A DNA stretch of 64,000 nucleotides from Oleidesulfovibrio sp047973035. GTDB lineage: Bacteria > Desulfobacterota > Desulfovibrionia > Desulfovibrionales > Desulfovibrionaceae. The position numbers were made by a program, and so were the translations under genes. Below are positions 35,105 through 43,574 of the stretch, one piece after another. The DNA lies in assembly GCF_047973035.1 (NCBI RefSeq), contig NZ_JBKEBF010000035.1, positions 1-64,000 on the forward strand, written 5' to 3'. How positions within the stretch are numbered: position 1 is the first letter of the stretch; each line of letters starts with the position of its first letter. The notes below the pieces were generated by a model, which had not been told where the DNA came from, searched no databases, and was given only the letters and a program-made list of their open reading frames with translations.

Positions 35105-35695
35105 TCAGGGCCGTGCATCAGAGGTGCCTCTCCCGCACAGGAGGTCTATGTCTCCGAGCCACTGTTTTTTCTTCATGACATCTTTGGCTGCAGAACAATC
35201 AAGCCACTGTTTTTTTTTGCCCAGAAGATAGTCCAGTCGTTCATAAAAAAGTGAATACAGAGCTTCGCTGGCAATGATGTCTTTTTCAAGAATAGAGTTG
35301 TCAGCAACTGGTCTGCTGCCTGACTCGGGACCTAATACATAAGCTTGTTCCGCCGTTGCGGCCACTTGTACTGCAATGCCGGAAGTTGTCTGTTTTGCGG
35401 CTACAGTCCAGTAGTCTGTACCTGTAGAGGCAGAAAGAATGAGATATCTGAAAAATTCGCGTTTGGCTGAAATTCCATCCCGCCTTTGACTGACAATAGT
35501 GTCTTCCGGATCAGCCAGCAGCAGTATTTTTTCAGCAGCCTGAAGCACCTGCTCCTGCGTAACATCCGTGTATACTTTCTGAGATGCTCCCAGAGCCTTT
35601 TGCGTATACAACTCTTCCTGACCGTTGGGAATATTGCCTCCTGCTGCGCAGCCGGACAGCAGAAGGAGTAAAGTGAGCAGTAGCATTTTTTTCAT
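35105..35695 (-). CDS. Predicted lipoprotein of unknown function
   Basis: 196 aa. MKKMLLLTLLLLLSGCAAGG is a lipoprotein signal with lipobox L-S-G-C, so Cys16 is the likely lipidated residue; G at +3 suggests outer-membrane sorting is possible. The mature part has a segment about sensor-like beta strands (REFFRYLILSASTGTDYWTV) reminiscent of small outer-membrane lipoproteins, and a C-terminal region with KKKQWL repeated (KKKQWLDCS, KKKQWLGDI). Family not recognised. SD GGAG. Confidence 0.7.
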   Translation of the reverse strand: MKKMLLLTLLLLLSGCAAGGNIPNGQEELYTQKALGASQKVYTDVTQEQVLQAAEKILLLADPEDTIVSQRRDGISAKREFFRYLILSASTGTDYWTVAAKQTTSGIAVQVAATAEQAYVLGPESGSRPVADNSILEKDIIASEALYSLFYERLDYLLGKKKQWLDCSAAKDVMKKKQWLGDIDLLCGRGTSDARP

Positions 35696-35785
35696 CAGAT
35701 TCTCCGGTGGAATGGTATCGGGAAATGGATTGAGTGAGGAATTCTAGCCAGCCTGAGTGTTCTTTGCAAAGATTTTGTTCCATAA

Positions 35786-35809
35786 AAAAAGCCGCCTGAA
35801 GGCGGCTTT
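35786..35809 (-). terminator. Intrinsic terminator after the 393-aa gene
   Basis: AAAGCCGCC/GGCGGCTTT with TGAA loop, immediately past the stop at 35813 on the minus strand, with a TTTTTTT run following. Confidence 0.8.
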
Positions 35810-35812
35810 AGT

Positions 35813-36994
35813 TTATAGACTGGCAAAAGCGGGTTTTCCAAGTTCTCGTTTGATAAACTGCTTTATCAAAACGCTTACTCTTTGCTCCGGAGTCAGCGTG
35901 CTGGCGTAGCTGCCGCCCTTCAGCACATCCTGAAAATCAGAACGCTTGAGAATATCGTCTTCTTTTGAAATAGCCTCCAGCTTTGCGCTGTACTCTGCAA
36001 GGCTGGCAATCTGGGCGTTGTCGTCCTGAGATCGGACATCTTTGATGTATGCCTCCAGCTGCCCGGCAGAAGGAAGTTCCGGCGATTCGATTACACCCTT
36101 GAATCCATTGAGGAAGCGTTCAGTGCCTGAAATTATGTGGCTTTTTTTAACCACGTTTAAACCAGCCCAACCGGCTTTAAGCCATTTGAACATGGCATAG
36201 TGGGTAGCTGAACCTGATTCGTCATCAAAGAAGAAAGCGACGCTTGCGGAATCATACATATATGTATCCATCCAGCCGATAGAACGGGCTGTGCCTCCTT
36301 CCTCTGTCGTATACACATATTCCCAGTCGGTATCTTCGCCGACAATTGCCCCTTTCATGCCGATTGTAGAGGGTGCTGCCTGTCTTGAGATGCTGATAAG
36401 CACTCTTCTGTTATTCCAGGGCATCAGGATTACGAGCCTGTTGAGGTCGTACCCGTAATAACAGCCGCTGAAATGGTCCGGAGTGATTTCTTCGTATTCC
36501 GAGCCTCGCAGTACCACCATGGAATCAAGGTTTTCTGCTTTTTCCCATAGCTTAACGCCCTTCAGAATATCACTTCCATCTTTCCAGTAGCCCAGTCTGA
36601 CGCTGGCCGGAAAAAGTGCAGCGGGGGAAATTGCAGGATTGTAACAATATTCCAAAAACTTATCGAAAGGAACATTGATAGTGGAACGCATGAAAATGCC
36701 GGAGCCTGCATCGCGTTTTTCCGGCTGGGGCAAATTGTTAGGCGTATTGACGTTGCCGACAACAAGTTCGAGCAATGGTTTAATGTTTTCTGCAGAAATA
36801 GAGGCTGAGGGAGCGGAGACCGCATTTAGCAACACGGTAAGGACTTGTTCGGAATCTTGCGGAACGAGTTGTTTTTCTGTTTTGTTAGCGGCTACCGCCT
36901 GTGATGTGACGAGAAAAGTCAGAAAGCTAAAGGCGATAAAGCACAGGGCACACCGTGCAACCGAAGCTGCAATTGCCCGGAACGTTAACTGCAT
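35813..36994 (-). CDS. Secreted protein of unknown function
   Basis: 393 aa with an N-terminal signal peptide (hydrophobic CALCFIAFSFLTFLVTSQAVA, likely cut after the A-V-A at about residue 34). The mature protein has no recognised domain: it starts with QLVPQDSEQVLTVLLNA, has an Asn/Pro-rich linker, an alpha/beta middle with many aromatic residues (WMDTYMYDSASVAFFFDD), and a helical end with TLTPEQRVSVLIKQFIKREL. Probably periplasmic. Divergent from a 160-base region leading to the next genes, with its own terminator. Confidence 0.65.
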   Translation of the reverse strand: MQLTFRAIAASVARCALCFIAFSFLTFLVTSQAVAANKTEKQLVPQDSEQVLTVLLNAVSAPSASISAENIKPLLELVVGNVNTPNNLPQPEKRDAGSGIFMRSTINVPFDKFLEYCYNPAISPAALFPASVRLGYWKDGSDILKGVKLWEKAENLDSMVVLRGSEYEEITPDHFSGCYYGYDLNRLVILMPWNNRRVLISISRQAAPSTIGMKGAIVGEDTDWEYVYTTEEGGTARSIGWMDTYMYDSASVAFFFDDESGSATHYAMFKWLKAGWAGLNVVKKSHIISGTERFLNGFKGVIESPELPSAGQLEAYIKDVRSQDDNAQIASLAEYSAKLEAISKEDDILKRSDFQDVLKGGSYASTLTPEQRVSVLIKQFIKRELGKPAFASL

Positions 36995-37154
36995 AATATT
37001 ATTTCCTGTACGTTGGAATACATGCTGCGGGGAAAGCTTCCGGCAACACTCTTGTTGCTCAGTACATAATGGGCTATTGTGCGGTGGTCAAGTTTGAGGC
37101 ACTACTCTAACCCTTTTTAATCACTGAAAGGTCTGCTTTGCATTTTTGTGGGCC

Positions 37155-37373
37155 TTAGTTAACCGTGCGGCAAATCATGAGTCTTTCCACAACGCAAATC
37201 TGGCAATCCATCATTTCATTTTCAGGCACTTCAAAGTCAGTCTCCAGCACCATCCAGCGCGCTCTCGGGCAAAAGCATTTTGAACTGGAAACATCAGGGC
37301 TTTCCTCCATGCCGGCACCGGCACAACCTGCTGATGTGTCTGCCGTGCCTGAAGGTACGACGGGCAAGGTCAT
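37155..37373 (-). CDS. Possible small cysteine-containing protein
   Basis: 72 aa frame with ATG at 37373 preceded by AAGAAG about 8 bases upstream. The middle and end look protein-like (RWMVLETDFEVPENEMMDC, QICVVERLMICRTVN) with six Cys overall, including C-Q-I-C. It lies divergently from the hydrolase gene at 37397 with only 23 bases between starts, and overlaps a competing plus-strand frame (37165-37389) that has no SD. I favour the minus-strand frame but would not insist on it. Confidence 0.35.
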   Translation of the reverse strand: MTLPVVPSGTADTSAGCAGAGMEESPDVSSSKCFCPRARWMVLETDFEVPENEMMDCQICVVERLMICRTVN

Positions 37374-37396
37374 ATCAACATCTTCTTAAGTTTTTT

Positions 37397-38263
37397 ATGC
37401 TCTGGCTTATCACCTGCTTTATTCTGCTTGTACTGGGCATATCCGTTGCAGTGAGTACAGCTTCGCATCTTCTCTACTCCTATGAAGCTGTAAATGCCCG
37501 GAGTGCTTCAAAGCAAAAACTTCTGATACCGGCGTTGATCTTCCGCGGCGTTATCATGAGTATGGCAGGACAGTTGCTTGTTCTTATTTCTTACCCGTTA
37601 GCATACTTCAGGCGGCTTTGGCTTCCTCGTGGTGCAAATGCTGCAGTCAACCCGGATAATCCTCCGATTTTGCTTGTGCACGGCCTGTATCATAACGCCT
37701 CGGCATGGTTGTTTATTAAGGCAAGGCTTCGTGCTGCTGGGTATGACAATGTTTTTGCTTTTTCATATTCAAGCTGGAGAACGGACTATAGCACCCTGCT
37801 TGCGCAGTTTGACAAGCATGTAAGAGAGCTTGAACGGTTGTATCCTAAAACCCCGCCGGTTTTCATTGGTCACTCTTTAGGAGGATTAATTATCCGCGGG
37901 TGGTTGAAAATGAACCCGCATAGTCCGGTTCGCGGTGTAATAACGTTCGGTACGCCTCATCAAGGCAGCAAGCTGGCCAGACTGGGATTTGGCCGCTTGT
38001 GTCACAGCTTGGCATTCAGAGGAGCGCTTATCCGCAAGCTGGAAGCGGATGAGCCGTCAATAACAGTGCCTGCTGTCGCTTTGTTTTCTCGAATGGATAA
38101 TATGGTGCTTCCTATGGAAGGTTTAAAACCCCGCGCAGCTGGCTGGACTTTAAGAGAGCTGACTCCGGTGAGCCATATTTTTATGCTGTATAGTAAAGTG
38201 AGCTTTAAAGAGCTGCTTGAAGAGCTGGATAAAATTTCCGGAAGGCGCACTACTCGTCAGTAA
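37397..38263 (+). CDS. Membrane-anchored alpha/beta hydrolase, lipase-like
   Basis: 288 aa from ATG 37397; the frame stays open 117 bases upstream but without protein character. Two hydrophobic N-terminal segments anchor it to the membrane. The hydrolase domain starts NPPILLVHGLYHNASAW (oxyanion HG), has the nucleophile elbow GHSLGG near residue 165, an Asp in SRMDNMVLP and a late His in TPVSHIF that can complete the Ser-Asp-His triad. Triacylglycerol lipase or esterase of the LipA/PGAP1-like type. Its last 14 bases overlap the end of the convergent glycosyltransferase gene; no terminator separates them. Confidence 0.8.
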   Translation: MLWLITCFILLVLGISVAVSTASHLLYSYEAVNARSASKQKLLIPALIFRGVIMSMAGQLLVLISYPLAYFRRLWLPRGANAAVNPDNPPILLVHGLYHNASAWLFIKARLRAAGYDNVFAFSYSSWRTDYSTLLAQFDKHVRELERLYPKTPPVFIGHSLGGLIIRGWLKMNPHSPVRGVITFGTPHQGSKLARLGFGRLCHSLAFRGALIRKLEADEPSITVPAVALFSRMDNMVLPMEGLKPRAAGWTLRELTPVSHIFMLYSKVSFKELLEELDKISGRRTTRQ

Positions 38264-39365
38264 CTTCAAAAAGATTACGGTATTCAAGTACCATTTGCTC
38301 TGCAGTAAATGAGCTTTTCCATATACTGCGCGCATTTTTTCCCATCGTTTTCAGCTGATGTGTGCTTCTGAGCAAGCTTTTACAGTGTGCAGTCAGTGAA
38401 TTCCAATCTCCGGGCTTTGTAATTAGCCCGGTCTGCCCGTGCTGTATTTGTTCAATGATTCCCCCTTCTGCAAAAGCAACAACAGGTGTTTTTGCAGACA
38501 GCGCTTCCAGTACAACCAAAGGATGGTTGTCCCCTAATGACGGATAAACAAGAATGTCTGCGGCAGAAAGCACCAATGAGAGCTTGGTCCGGTCAAGGTA
38601 TGGCAAAATGAGAAGCCTGCCATATTGTTCTGTCGTATCCCCACCTGCCATCATGCAAAGAACTTCAGGAAAGTTTTCAATCTGCTTCCATACAGAAATC
38701 CAATTGTTTCCAGCCTTATATGCAGCATTTTGACCACCATGGGCCAGAAACAAAACTACCTTTGCGTCAGCAGCGATCCCTGATTCCTTTTTTGCCTGTT
38801 TTTTCCCTTGCGGGTAAAGCATATCTTCTACCCCGTTGGGAATGACAGTGCATGAAAGCTGAGGAAGTGTACGTCTGGCCATTCGTTTGAGCCAGCCACT
38901 GGGGCTGACAAGCCGCGGGGCAAGAGCTGTAAGCAGTTTTTTTTGCAGGTGCTGGCGACTCCGCGCATCAGGATACTTACGGGGGCAGGGTGAATAGCAA
39001 CCTTCCAGCCAGCCTTTACAGCCCATGGGAAATGGGCAGCCCCCTGTCAGAAGTGAGGCATCATGCAACGTGATAAAACATTCAGAAAAGTTGAGAGCTT
39101 GTTCCAGAGCTAGCGCCCAGTTACGGGTGCTGTGCAGGTGAAGGGTAGTATTTTTTTGAGCACAGGAGCTTAGGTGCTGTATGTCCAGTTGCAGGCAGGA
39201 GCCTTCTTCAGGCAAAACCCTTTCACTGTCATCAACTTCTGCGGAACGCGTAAACGTCAGGTTGTTAGCTAATATACCGGTTGCCAACTGATTCTGGATC
39301 AGTGTGGCAATTCTGGCTGCTCCTCCGCGTCTGCACAGCAAGCTGTGTGTGTGAACATGCCTCAC
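38250..39365 (-). CDS. GT4-type glycosyltransferase with Cys cluster
   Basis: 371 aa from the GTG at 39365, which overlaps the stop of the upstream glycosyltransferase (GTGA) and has GGAG ten bases before it; a longer frame to 39404 would overlap by 43 bases. The C-terminal half has the GT4 donor-site pattern (ADILVYPSLGDNHPLVVLEA, then TPVVAFAEGG). Around residue 120 are four Cys in GGCPFPMGCKGWLEGCYSPC, as found in several exopolysaccharide GT4 enzymes, possibly a metal site. Probably works with its neighbour on a surface polysaccharide or glycoprotein; substrate unknown. Confidence 0.85.
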   Translation of the reverse strand: MRHVHTHSLLCRRGGAARIATLIQNQLATGILANNLTFTRSAEVDDSERVLPEEGSCLQLDIQHLSSCAQKNTTLHLHSTRNWALALEQALNFSECFITLHDASLLTGGCPFPMGCKGWLEGCYSPCPRKYPDARSRQHLQKKLLTALAPRLVSPSGWLKRMARRTLPQLSCTVIPNGVEDMLYPQGKKQAKKESGIAADAKVVLFLAHGGQNAAYKAGNNWISVWKQIENFPEVLCMMAGGDTTEQYGRLLILPYLDRTKLSLVLSAADILVYPSLGDNHPLVVLEALSAKTPVVAFAEGGIIEQIQHGQTGLITKPGDWNSLTAHCKSLLRSTHQLKTMGKNARSIWKSSFTAEQMVLEYRNLFEVTDE

Positions 39366-41020
39366 CTGTCGCTTCGCTCCAGCAGGTCTTGTTTCAGTGC
39401 CCATAAAATTAAAAACCAGGCCCGTTCTCCGGTGAGTCCCAGCTCGGCGAGGTTACGTAGCAATTCTTTTGTCGAGACGGGGTTACGGGCGGAGAAAAGC
39501 ACTCTTCGTAAAGCGTTCTGCGGCACTCTGTCTTCTATGGCCAGATAAATTACCGGATGATCGTGCCCTCGATATACTGCCTGCCCTGCCCTGCTTGTTT
39601 GAACAGTTTGATTTTTATCCAGAATGGCAGACGGGTGTTTTGAAAAAATGGAAGCGTAGTTCAGCTGTTGCGGATGCACGGCTGAACGCAATGTTTGTTC
39701 ATCTACAGGTTCAGTACTCAGAGAGTTCCATAGTTGTTCATGTTGTTCGATGACCCTGCTCCAAACAAACTTGCCGGCAACTCTGTTTCGACCAGCTTCA
39801 CCCATCTGGCGGGCCAACTCAGGGTTTTTCAGCAGTGTTTTCAGTGCGCTGCTAAGCTCCGGTATATCAACAGCTGTTTGTTGGGCCAGATTAAGGTGGT
39901 ACTGGTTATCAAACAGAACTCTTGCAAGTGTGTCAGACTCGCTGGAGTCCGGAGTACCGATTGTAGGAATCAGGAATCCCGTTTGTTCATGAACAACTAA
40001 ATCACGGTATCCGTTCCAGTCAGAAGCGATTACCGGTAACCCTGCTGCAGCAGCCTCCAGAATCGTCAGACCGAAAGTTTCCTGCACATTGTCAGATGCA
40101 GAAAGGTATATATCCGCAGCCTGATACAGCGTGTTTCTGGTTTCATCATCAGGTCTGTTGACGATGGCAAAAGGCAAATTCAACGCCTTCGCAAGCTGAT
40201 ACAATGCCTGCGGAGTGTTGTCGGCTTCATCCGTCCAGCCAGCCAGTACCAGCATTACGCTTGAAGGCGTTATACCCTCAGCAAATAACCGCTGAAAGGC
40301 TCTTAACACAGGAACTACGTCCATTTTGGAATAGTGCGAAACTCTGCCTGTGATAAGCACCATGCGCTGGGTGTCTGCAAGTCCCAGTTGTGCCCGCATT
40401 GAGGCTCTTTCCTGCGCGCTATGCCTTAAAAGCGAATCAGATACTGCAAGTGGAATTTGCTCTATGCGGGGTGCAATAAACTGGCTTGGAGAAAGCTGGT
40501 ACATGTTTGCGAGAGTGTCATACATTTTGCGTACGACCGCTTTTCCGGCATGAGATGTTGCAATAAGCGCGTCACGCCGGCAGGTGCCCTGCCACATATG
40601 CGCCAGAAACGCGGAAGGGTACCATGAGTAACTTAGCGAATGAGTTGCCCCTGTGATGGGGAAAATATTGCAGGCGAACTTATTTCGTACTCGGGAAAGA
40701 CTTGCCGCATCCACAATGCAGTCAGAGAGATGGAAACAGTGGTATTTATTATTTGTTATCGCATCAAGAAGGCTTGTTCTTGTTGCAATATGAACCCTGC
40801 AGGACTCGAACAGCGCAGGTGCTTCCCGCATTGCCCATTGCCGCAATTGTGTACAGTGCGAATCACTTTGTAAAAAAAAGTGGTATTCATCGTACGGGTT
40901 TTGTTTGAAAAGCTGCTGTAGAAATGTCGCATTCGCAACACTCCGTCCCATTATTTCACCAGTTTCAATGAAAGGATGAATGGAAGCCCAGATGCGACCG
41001 GATGAAGTTGGGTTAAGCAT
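39362..41020 (-). CDS. GT4-type glycosyltransferase with C-terminal extension
   Basis: 552 aa. The Rossmann-like C-lobe carries RVSHYSKMDVVPVLRAFQ, ADIYLSASDNVQETFGLTI and LEAAAAGLPVIASDWNGYRD, i.e. the E-x7-E retaining signature of GT4 enzymes, ending at about residue 440. A further 110 residues follow that are not part of the usual fold (RHP-like helices, VSTKELLRNLAELG) and might bind a partner. Its stop overlaps the start of the next glycosyltransferase gene by four bases. The long N-lobe suggests a protein or polysaccharide acceptor. Confidence 0.85.
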   Translation of the reverse strand: MLNPTSSGRIWASIHPFIETGEIMGRSVANATFLQQLFKQNPYDEYHFFLQSDSHCTQLRQWAMREAPALFESCRVHIATRTSLLDAITNNKYHCFHLSDCIVDAASLSRVRNKFACNIFPITGATHSLSYSWYPSAFLAHMWQGTCRRDALIATSHAGKAVVRKMYDTLANMYQLSPSQFIAPRIEQIPLAVSDSLLRHSAQERASMRAQLGLADTQRMVLITGRVSHYSKMDVVPVLRAFQRLFAEGITPSSVMLVLAGWTDEADNTPQALYQLAKALNLPFAIVNRPDDETRNTLYQAADIYLSASDNVQETFGLTILEAAAAGLPVIASDWNGYRDLVVHEQTGFLIPTIGTPDSSESDTLARVLFDNQYHLNLAQQTAVDIPELSSALKTLLKNPELARQMGEAGRNRVAGKFVWSRVIEQHEQLWNSLSTEPVDEQTLRSAVHPQQLNYASIFSKHPSAILDKNQTVQTSRAGQAVYRGHDHPVIYLAIEDRVPQNALRRVLFSARNPVSTKELLRNLAELGLTGERAWFLILWALKQDLLERSDR

Positions 41021-41211
41021 TATCCTGAAAAGACATAGAAATTAACGAATGTCAAATCTCAGGCAGTCTTTTGACTTTGATTACTGCTAGTGTTTTTGCT
41101 GGTATTTGTAATCCATTGAAATTGATATGTATATATTTTGGGGATCTTTATTTGCATGTTTATGGGCGTCTATGAAGAATCACCCAGTTACTCTGGGGGG
41201 AGGATATATAC

Positions 41212-42675
41212 GTGAACCATAAGAATCCGCTGATGATGTGGGGAATCAAGCTGGAGTCCGAAGTCGCTGTTTTTCTTGAAAGTGTAGCGTGCAACGGATG
41301 CGCCATGCATAACTGGGATGACCAGCTGCCTGATAACCTTTCTCTTGATGCAGAAGAACCCGCACTCGTTTGGATTTCACAGCAAGGATGGGAAGAGATT
41401 TCCGCTTTGCCCGACGCAGACGTGCAGTTTTTGCACCTTATTCCGCGCGTCCTGCTTTTGGAAGAAGATGTGTCACCAGAGTATGTGCAGGCAGCTCTGG
41501 ATGCCGGATTCACTGATATTCTGAATGCACCGCTGATAGAGTCGCGGGTGCGCGAAGTCTTTTTGCGTGCTGCAGAAATGCAGACCTTATATAATGATAT
41601 CATCAGGATGACGCGCGAGATATGCCTTGAGCGCGAGATGCTTGCCCGCAAGAATGACATTCTTGAATTTATTGTAACCTTCCTTTCACGGGCTGCTGAA
41701 AGCCTTGATCCTGTTGAAATATTAAATAATGCCCGTGAAGACCTTGGTATGTTGCTTCCCCTGAAGGGGCTGCATGCTGCGTTGTGGCTTCCCCAGCAGG
41801 CAGACTCCATTGAGGCAGAGCTTTTCCTTGGCGTGAATGAACATTCTCCTGAAGGCTTTGAGTGGTCGCAGATGTTGCTTAAGGCTGCTGCCAAGCTGAG
41901 CGGAAGCCCTGTCGCCGGATACAAAGTTGAATTGTTGGGGGATGGTCCAGCAACTGATGCGCCGGAACCGGGGAAAGTCATTTTATTGCCGCTCAAGATG
42001 CGTACAGAAACAGTCGGTTGTATTGCCCTTTTGACGCAGGATGATTGCAATCTGGGTAAGGATCAGGTGCAGGTACTCCACTCGGCCATGCGTCATCTTG
42101 CACTGGCTGTAAAAAACGCACTGCTTTTTAGTGAGATGCGTACTCAGGCCGACCATGATGGTTTAACACAGCTGCATAACCGTCGTCATTTTGATAGCAA
42201 GCTTAGGGATGAACTTGACAGGCATGGCAGATACCGTCTGCCCCTTACCCTGATGATGCTTGATATTGACTACTTTAAGCAAATTAATGACCGCTATGGC
42301 CACCAGGTAGGTGATGCCATTTTGCGTGAGCTTTCAAGCTTGTTGCGCGATACTATCCGCTCTACAGACTATTGTGCCCGATATGGCGGTGAGGAATTTG
42401 TTGCCATTTTGCCTCATACCGAAGAAAAGCAGGCTCGGGTGCTTGCGGAGCGTTTGCGTAAAGCCATTGAGGCGAGAACTTTCCGGCACCATGGACAAGC
42501 AATTAAGGTGACTATCAGCATTGGTCTGACCGGTGTAAGGCCTGGAGCATTAAACTCGCGGGATGACCTGGTTAAGGAAGCTGATTCAGCACTTTATCTT
42601 GCAAAAGCAAACGGAAGAAACGTGGTCTGCTCCTTTACCAACGGCTGTTCGGAGAAGATTAAACATGCTCAATAG
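41212..42675 (+). CDS. Diguanylate cyclase: receiver-like, GAF-like and GGDEF domains
   Basis: 487 aa with GTG start at 41212 preceded by GGGGGAGG. Residues 1-125 look like a degenerate receiver (LIPRVLLLEEDVSPEYVQAALDAGF, DILNAPL) without an obvious phosphoacceptor Asp; 150-300 fit a GAF-like sensor; the GGDEF domain has the active-site GGEEF near residue 391 and, five residues before it, R-S-T-D as the inhibitory I-site. It should make cyclic di-GMP with product feedback. The input signal is unknown. A terminator follows. The PilZ protein at 27153 is a potential receptor in the same window. Confidence 0.9.
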   Translation: MNHKNPLMMWGIKLESEVAVFLESVACNGCAMHNWDDQLPDNLSLDAEEPALVWISQQGWEEISALPDADVQFLHLIPRVLLLEEDVSPEYVQAALDAGFTDILNAPLIESRVREVFLRAAEMQTLYNDIIRMTREICLEREMLARKNDILEFIVTFLSRAAESLDPVEILNNAREDLGMLLPLKGLHAALWLPQQADSIEAELFLGVNEHSPEGFEWSQMLLKAAAKLSGSPVAGYKVELLGDGPATDAPEPGKVILLPLKMRTETVGCIALLTQDDCNLGKDQVQVLHSAMRHLALAVKNALLFSEMRTQADHDGLTQLHNRRHFDSKLRDELDRHGRYRLPLTLMMLDIDYFKQINDRYGHQVGDAILRELSSLLRDTIRSTDYCARYGGEEFVAILPHTEEKQARVLAERLRKAIEARTFRHHGQAIKVTISIGLTGVRPGALNSRDDLVKEADSALYLAKANGRNVVCSFTNGCSEKIKHAQ

Positions 42676-42729
42676 AGCGTTGACTTGACCCTTTTTCGGT
42701 AATACAGCATCTCAGCTTATCATAATAAA

Positions 42730-42755
42730 GACAGAGCCACGCGCTCTGTCTTTTC
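42730..42755 (+). terminator. Intrinsic terminator of the GGDEF gene
   Basis: GACAGAG/CTCTGTC with an extra GC-GC pairing and TTTTC after it, 55 bases past the stop. Confidence 0.65.
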
Positions 42756-42774
42756 ATTTGCCGGAGGTATAGTT

Positions 42775-43461
42775 TTGAACGAAATATTATGGATAGGCTT
42801 TGCGCTGCTGGATCTCACACTGGCCTTGGCTCTCTTTCGCTTTTTCGGAAGAGCTGGCATTTACGGGATTATCGTTTTCAACCTGCTGTTGTGCAATATT
42901 CAGGTGCTTAAAACGGTTACGCTTTTCGGCATGACGACGACGTTGGGTAACATTCTTTATGCGGGTGTTTTTCTGGCTACAGACATGTTGAGTGAATTTT
43001 ATGGGCGCAAAGAAGCACAGCGCGGTGTTCTTCTGGGCTTCACCGTTGTGGTGATGGCCACAATTTATATGCAGATTGCGCTGATGTTCACTCCTGCAGC
43101 AGATGATTTTGCACAGCCGCACCTTTCGGCGATATTTGGCGTGCTTCCGCGTCTGGCTATTGCCAGTATTGCAGCGTACCTCACCTCCCAGATGCATGAT
43201 GTCTGGGCTTTTGAATTCTGGAAAAAGAAAACCGAAGGGCATTTTTTGTGGTTGCGCAATAACGCAAGTACGCTTGTCAGCCAGATGATCGACTCTGCTG
43301 TTTTCTGCCTTATTGCTTTCTGGGGTGTTTTCCCCACTCCGATTCTTCTTGAAATCATGCTGACAACATACATTTTCAAAGGGGTTGTTGCCCTGCTTGA
43401 TACTCCTTTCATGTACATTGCCCGAAGAATCCATAATGCAAATCCTACTTCCCGCTGGTAA
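42775..43461 (+). CDS. Queuosine precursor transporter, YhhQ/VUT family
   Basis: 228 aa from TTG 42775 with GGAGG eight bases upstream. Six hydrophobic segments; conserved VUT features seen are NLLLCNIQVLKTVTLFG, GNILYAGVFLATDMLSEFYGRKEA and NNASTLVSQMIDSAVFCLIAF, then TYIFKGVVALLDTPFMYIARRI. YhhQ imports queuosine precursors such as preQ0/preQ1. No PreQ1 riboswitch is visible in the 100 bases before it. Ends just before a bidirectional terminator. Confidence 0.85.
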   Translation: MNEILWIGFALLDLTLALALFRFFGRAGIYGIIVFNLLLCNIQVLKTVTLFGMTTTLGNILYAGVFLATDMLSEFYGRKEAQRGVLLGFTVVVMATIYMQIALMFTPAADDFAQPHLSAIFGVLPRLAIASIAAYLTSQMHDVWAFEFWKKKTEGHFLWLRNNASTLVSQMIDSAVFCLIAFWGVFPTPILLEIMLTTYIFKGVVALLDTPFMYIARRIHNANPTSRW

Positions 43462-43486
43462 CAGTTGTGACTGGCAGGTACGTGAT

Positions 43487-43520
43487 AAAAAAGCCGGAGA
43501 GCATGCTCTCCGGCTTTTTT
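43487..43520. terminator. Bidirectional terminator between yhhQ and mgtE
   Basis: AAAAAAGCCGGAGAGC/GCTCTCCGGCTTTTTT with AT at the centre; symmetrical runs serve both converging genes. Confidence 0.85.
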
Positions 43521-43574
43521 ATATATGTCTGTTAGTGGAAATTCCTAGCTGCAAGTGGCTCAAGCCCCTCGTGG

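Noticed and set aside
42676..42774. PreQ1 riboswitch before the queuosine precursor transporter
   Set aside because: The segment is short, contains the terminator of the upstream gene, and shows no aptamer-like core.
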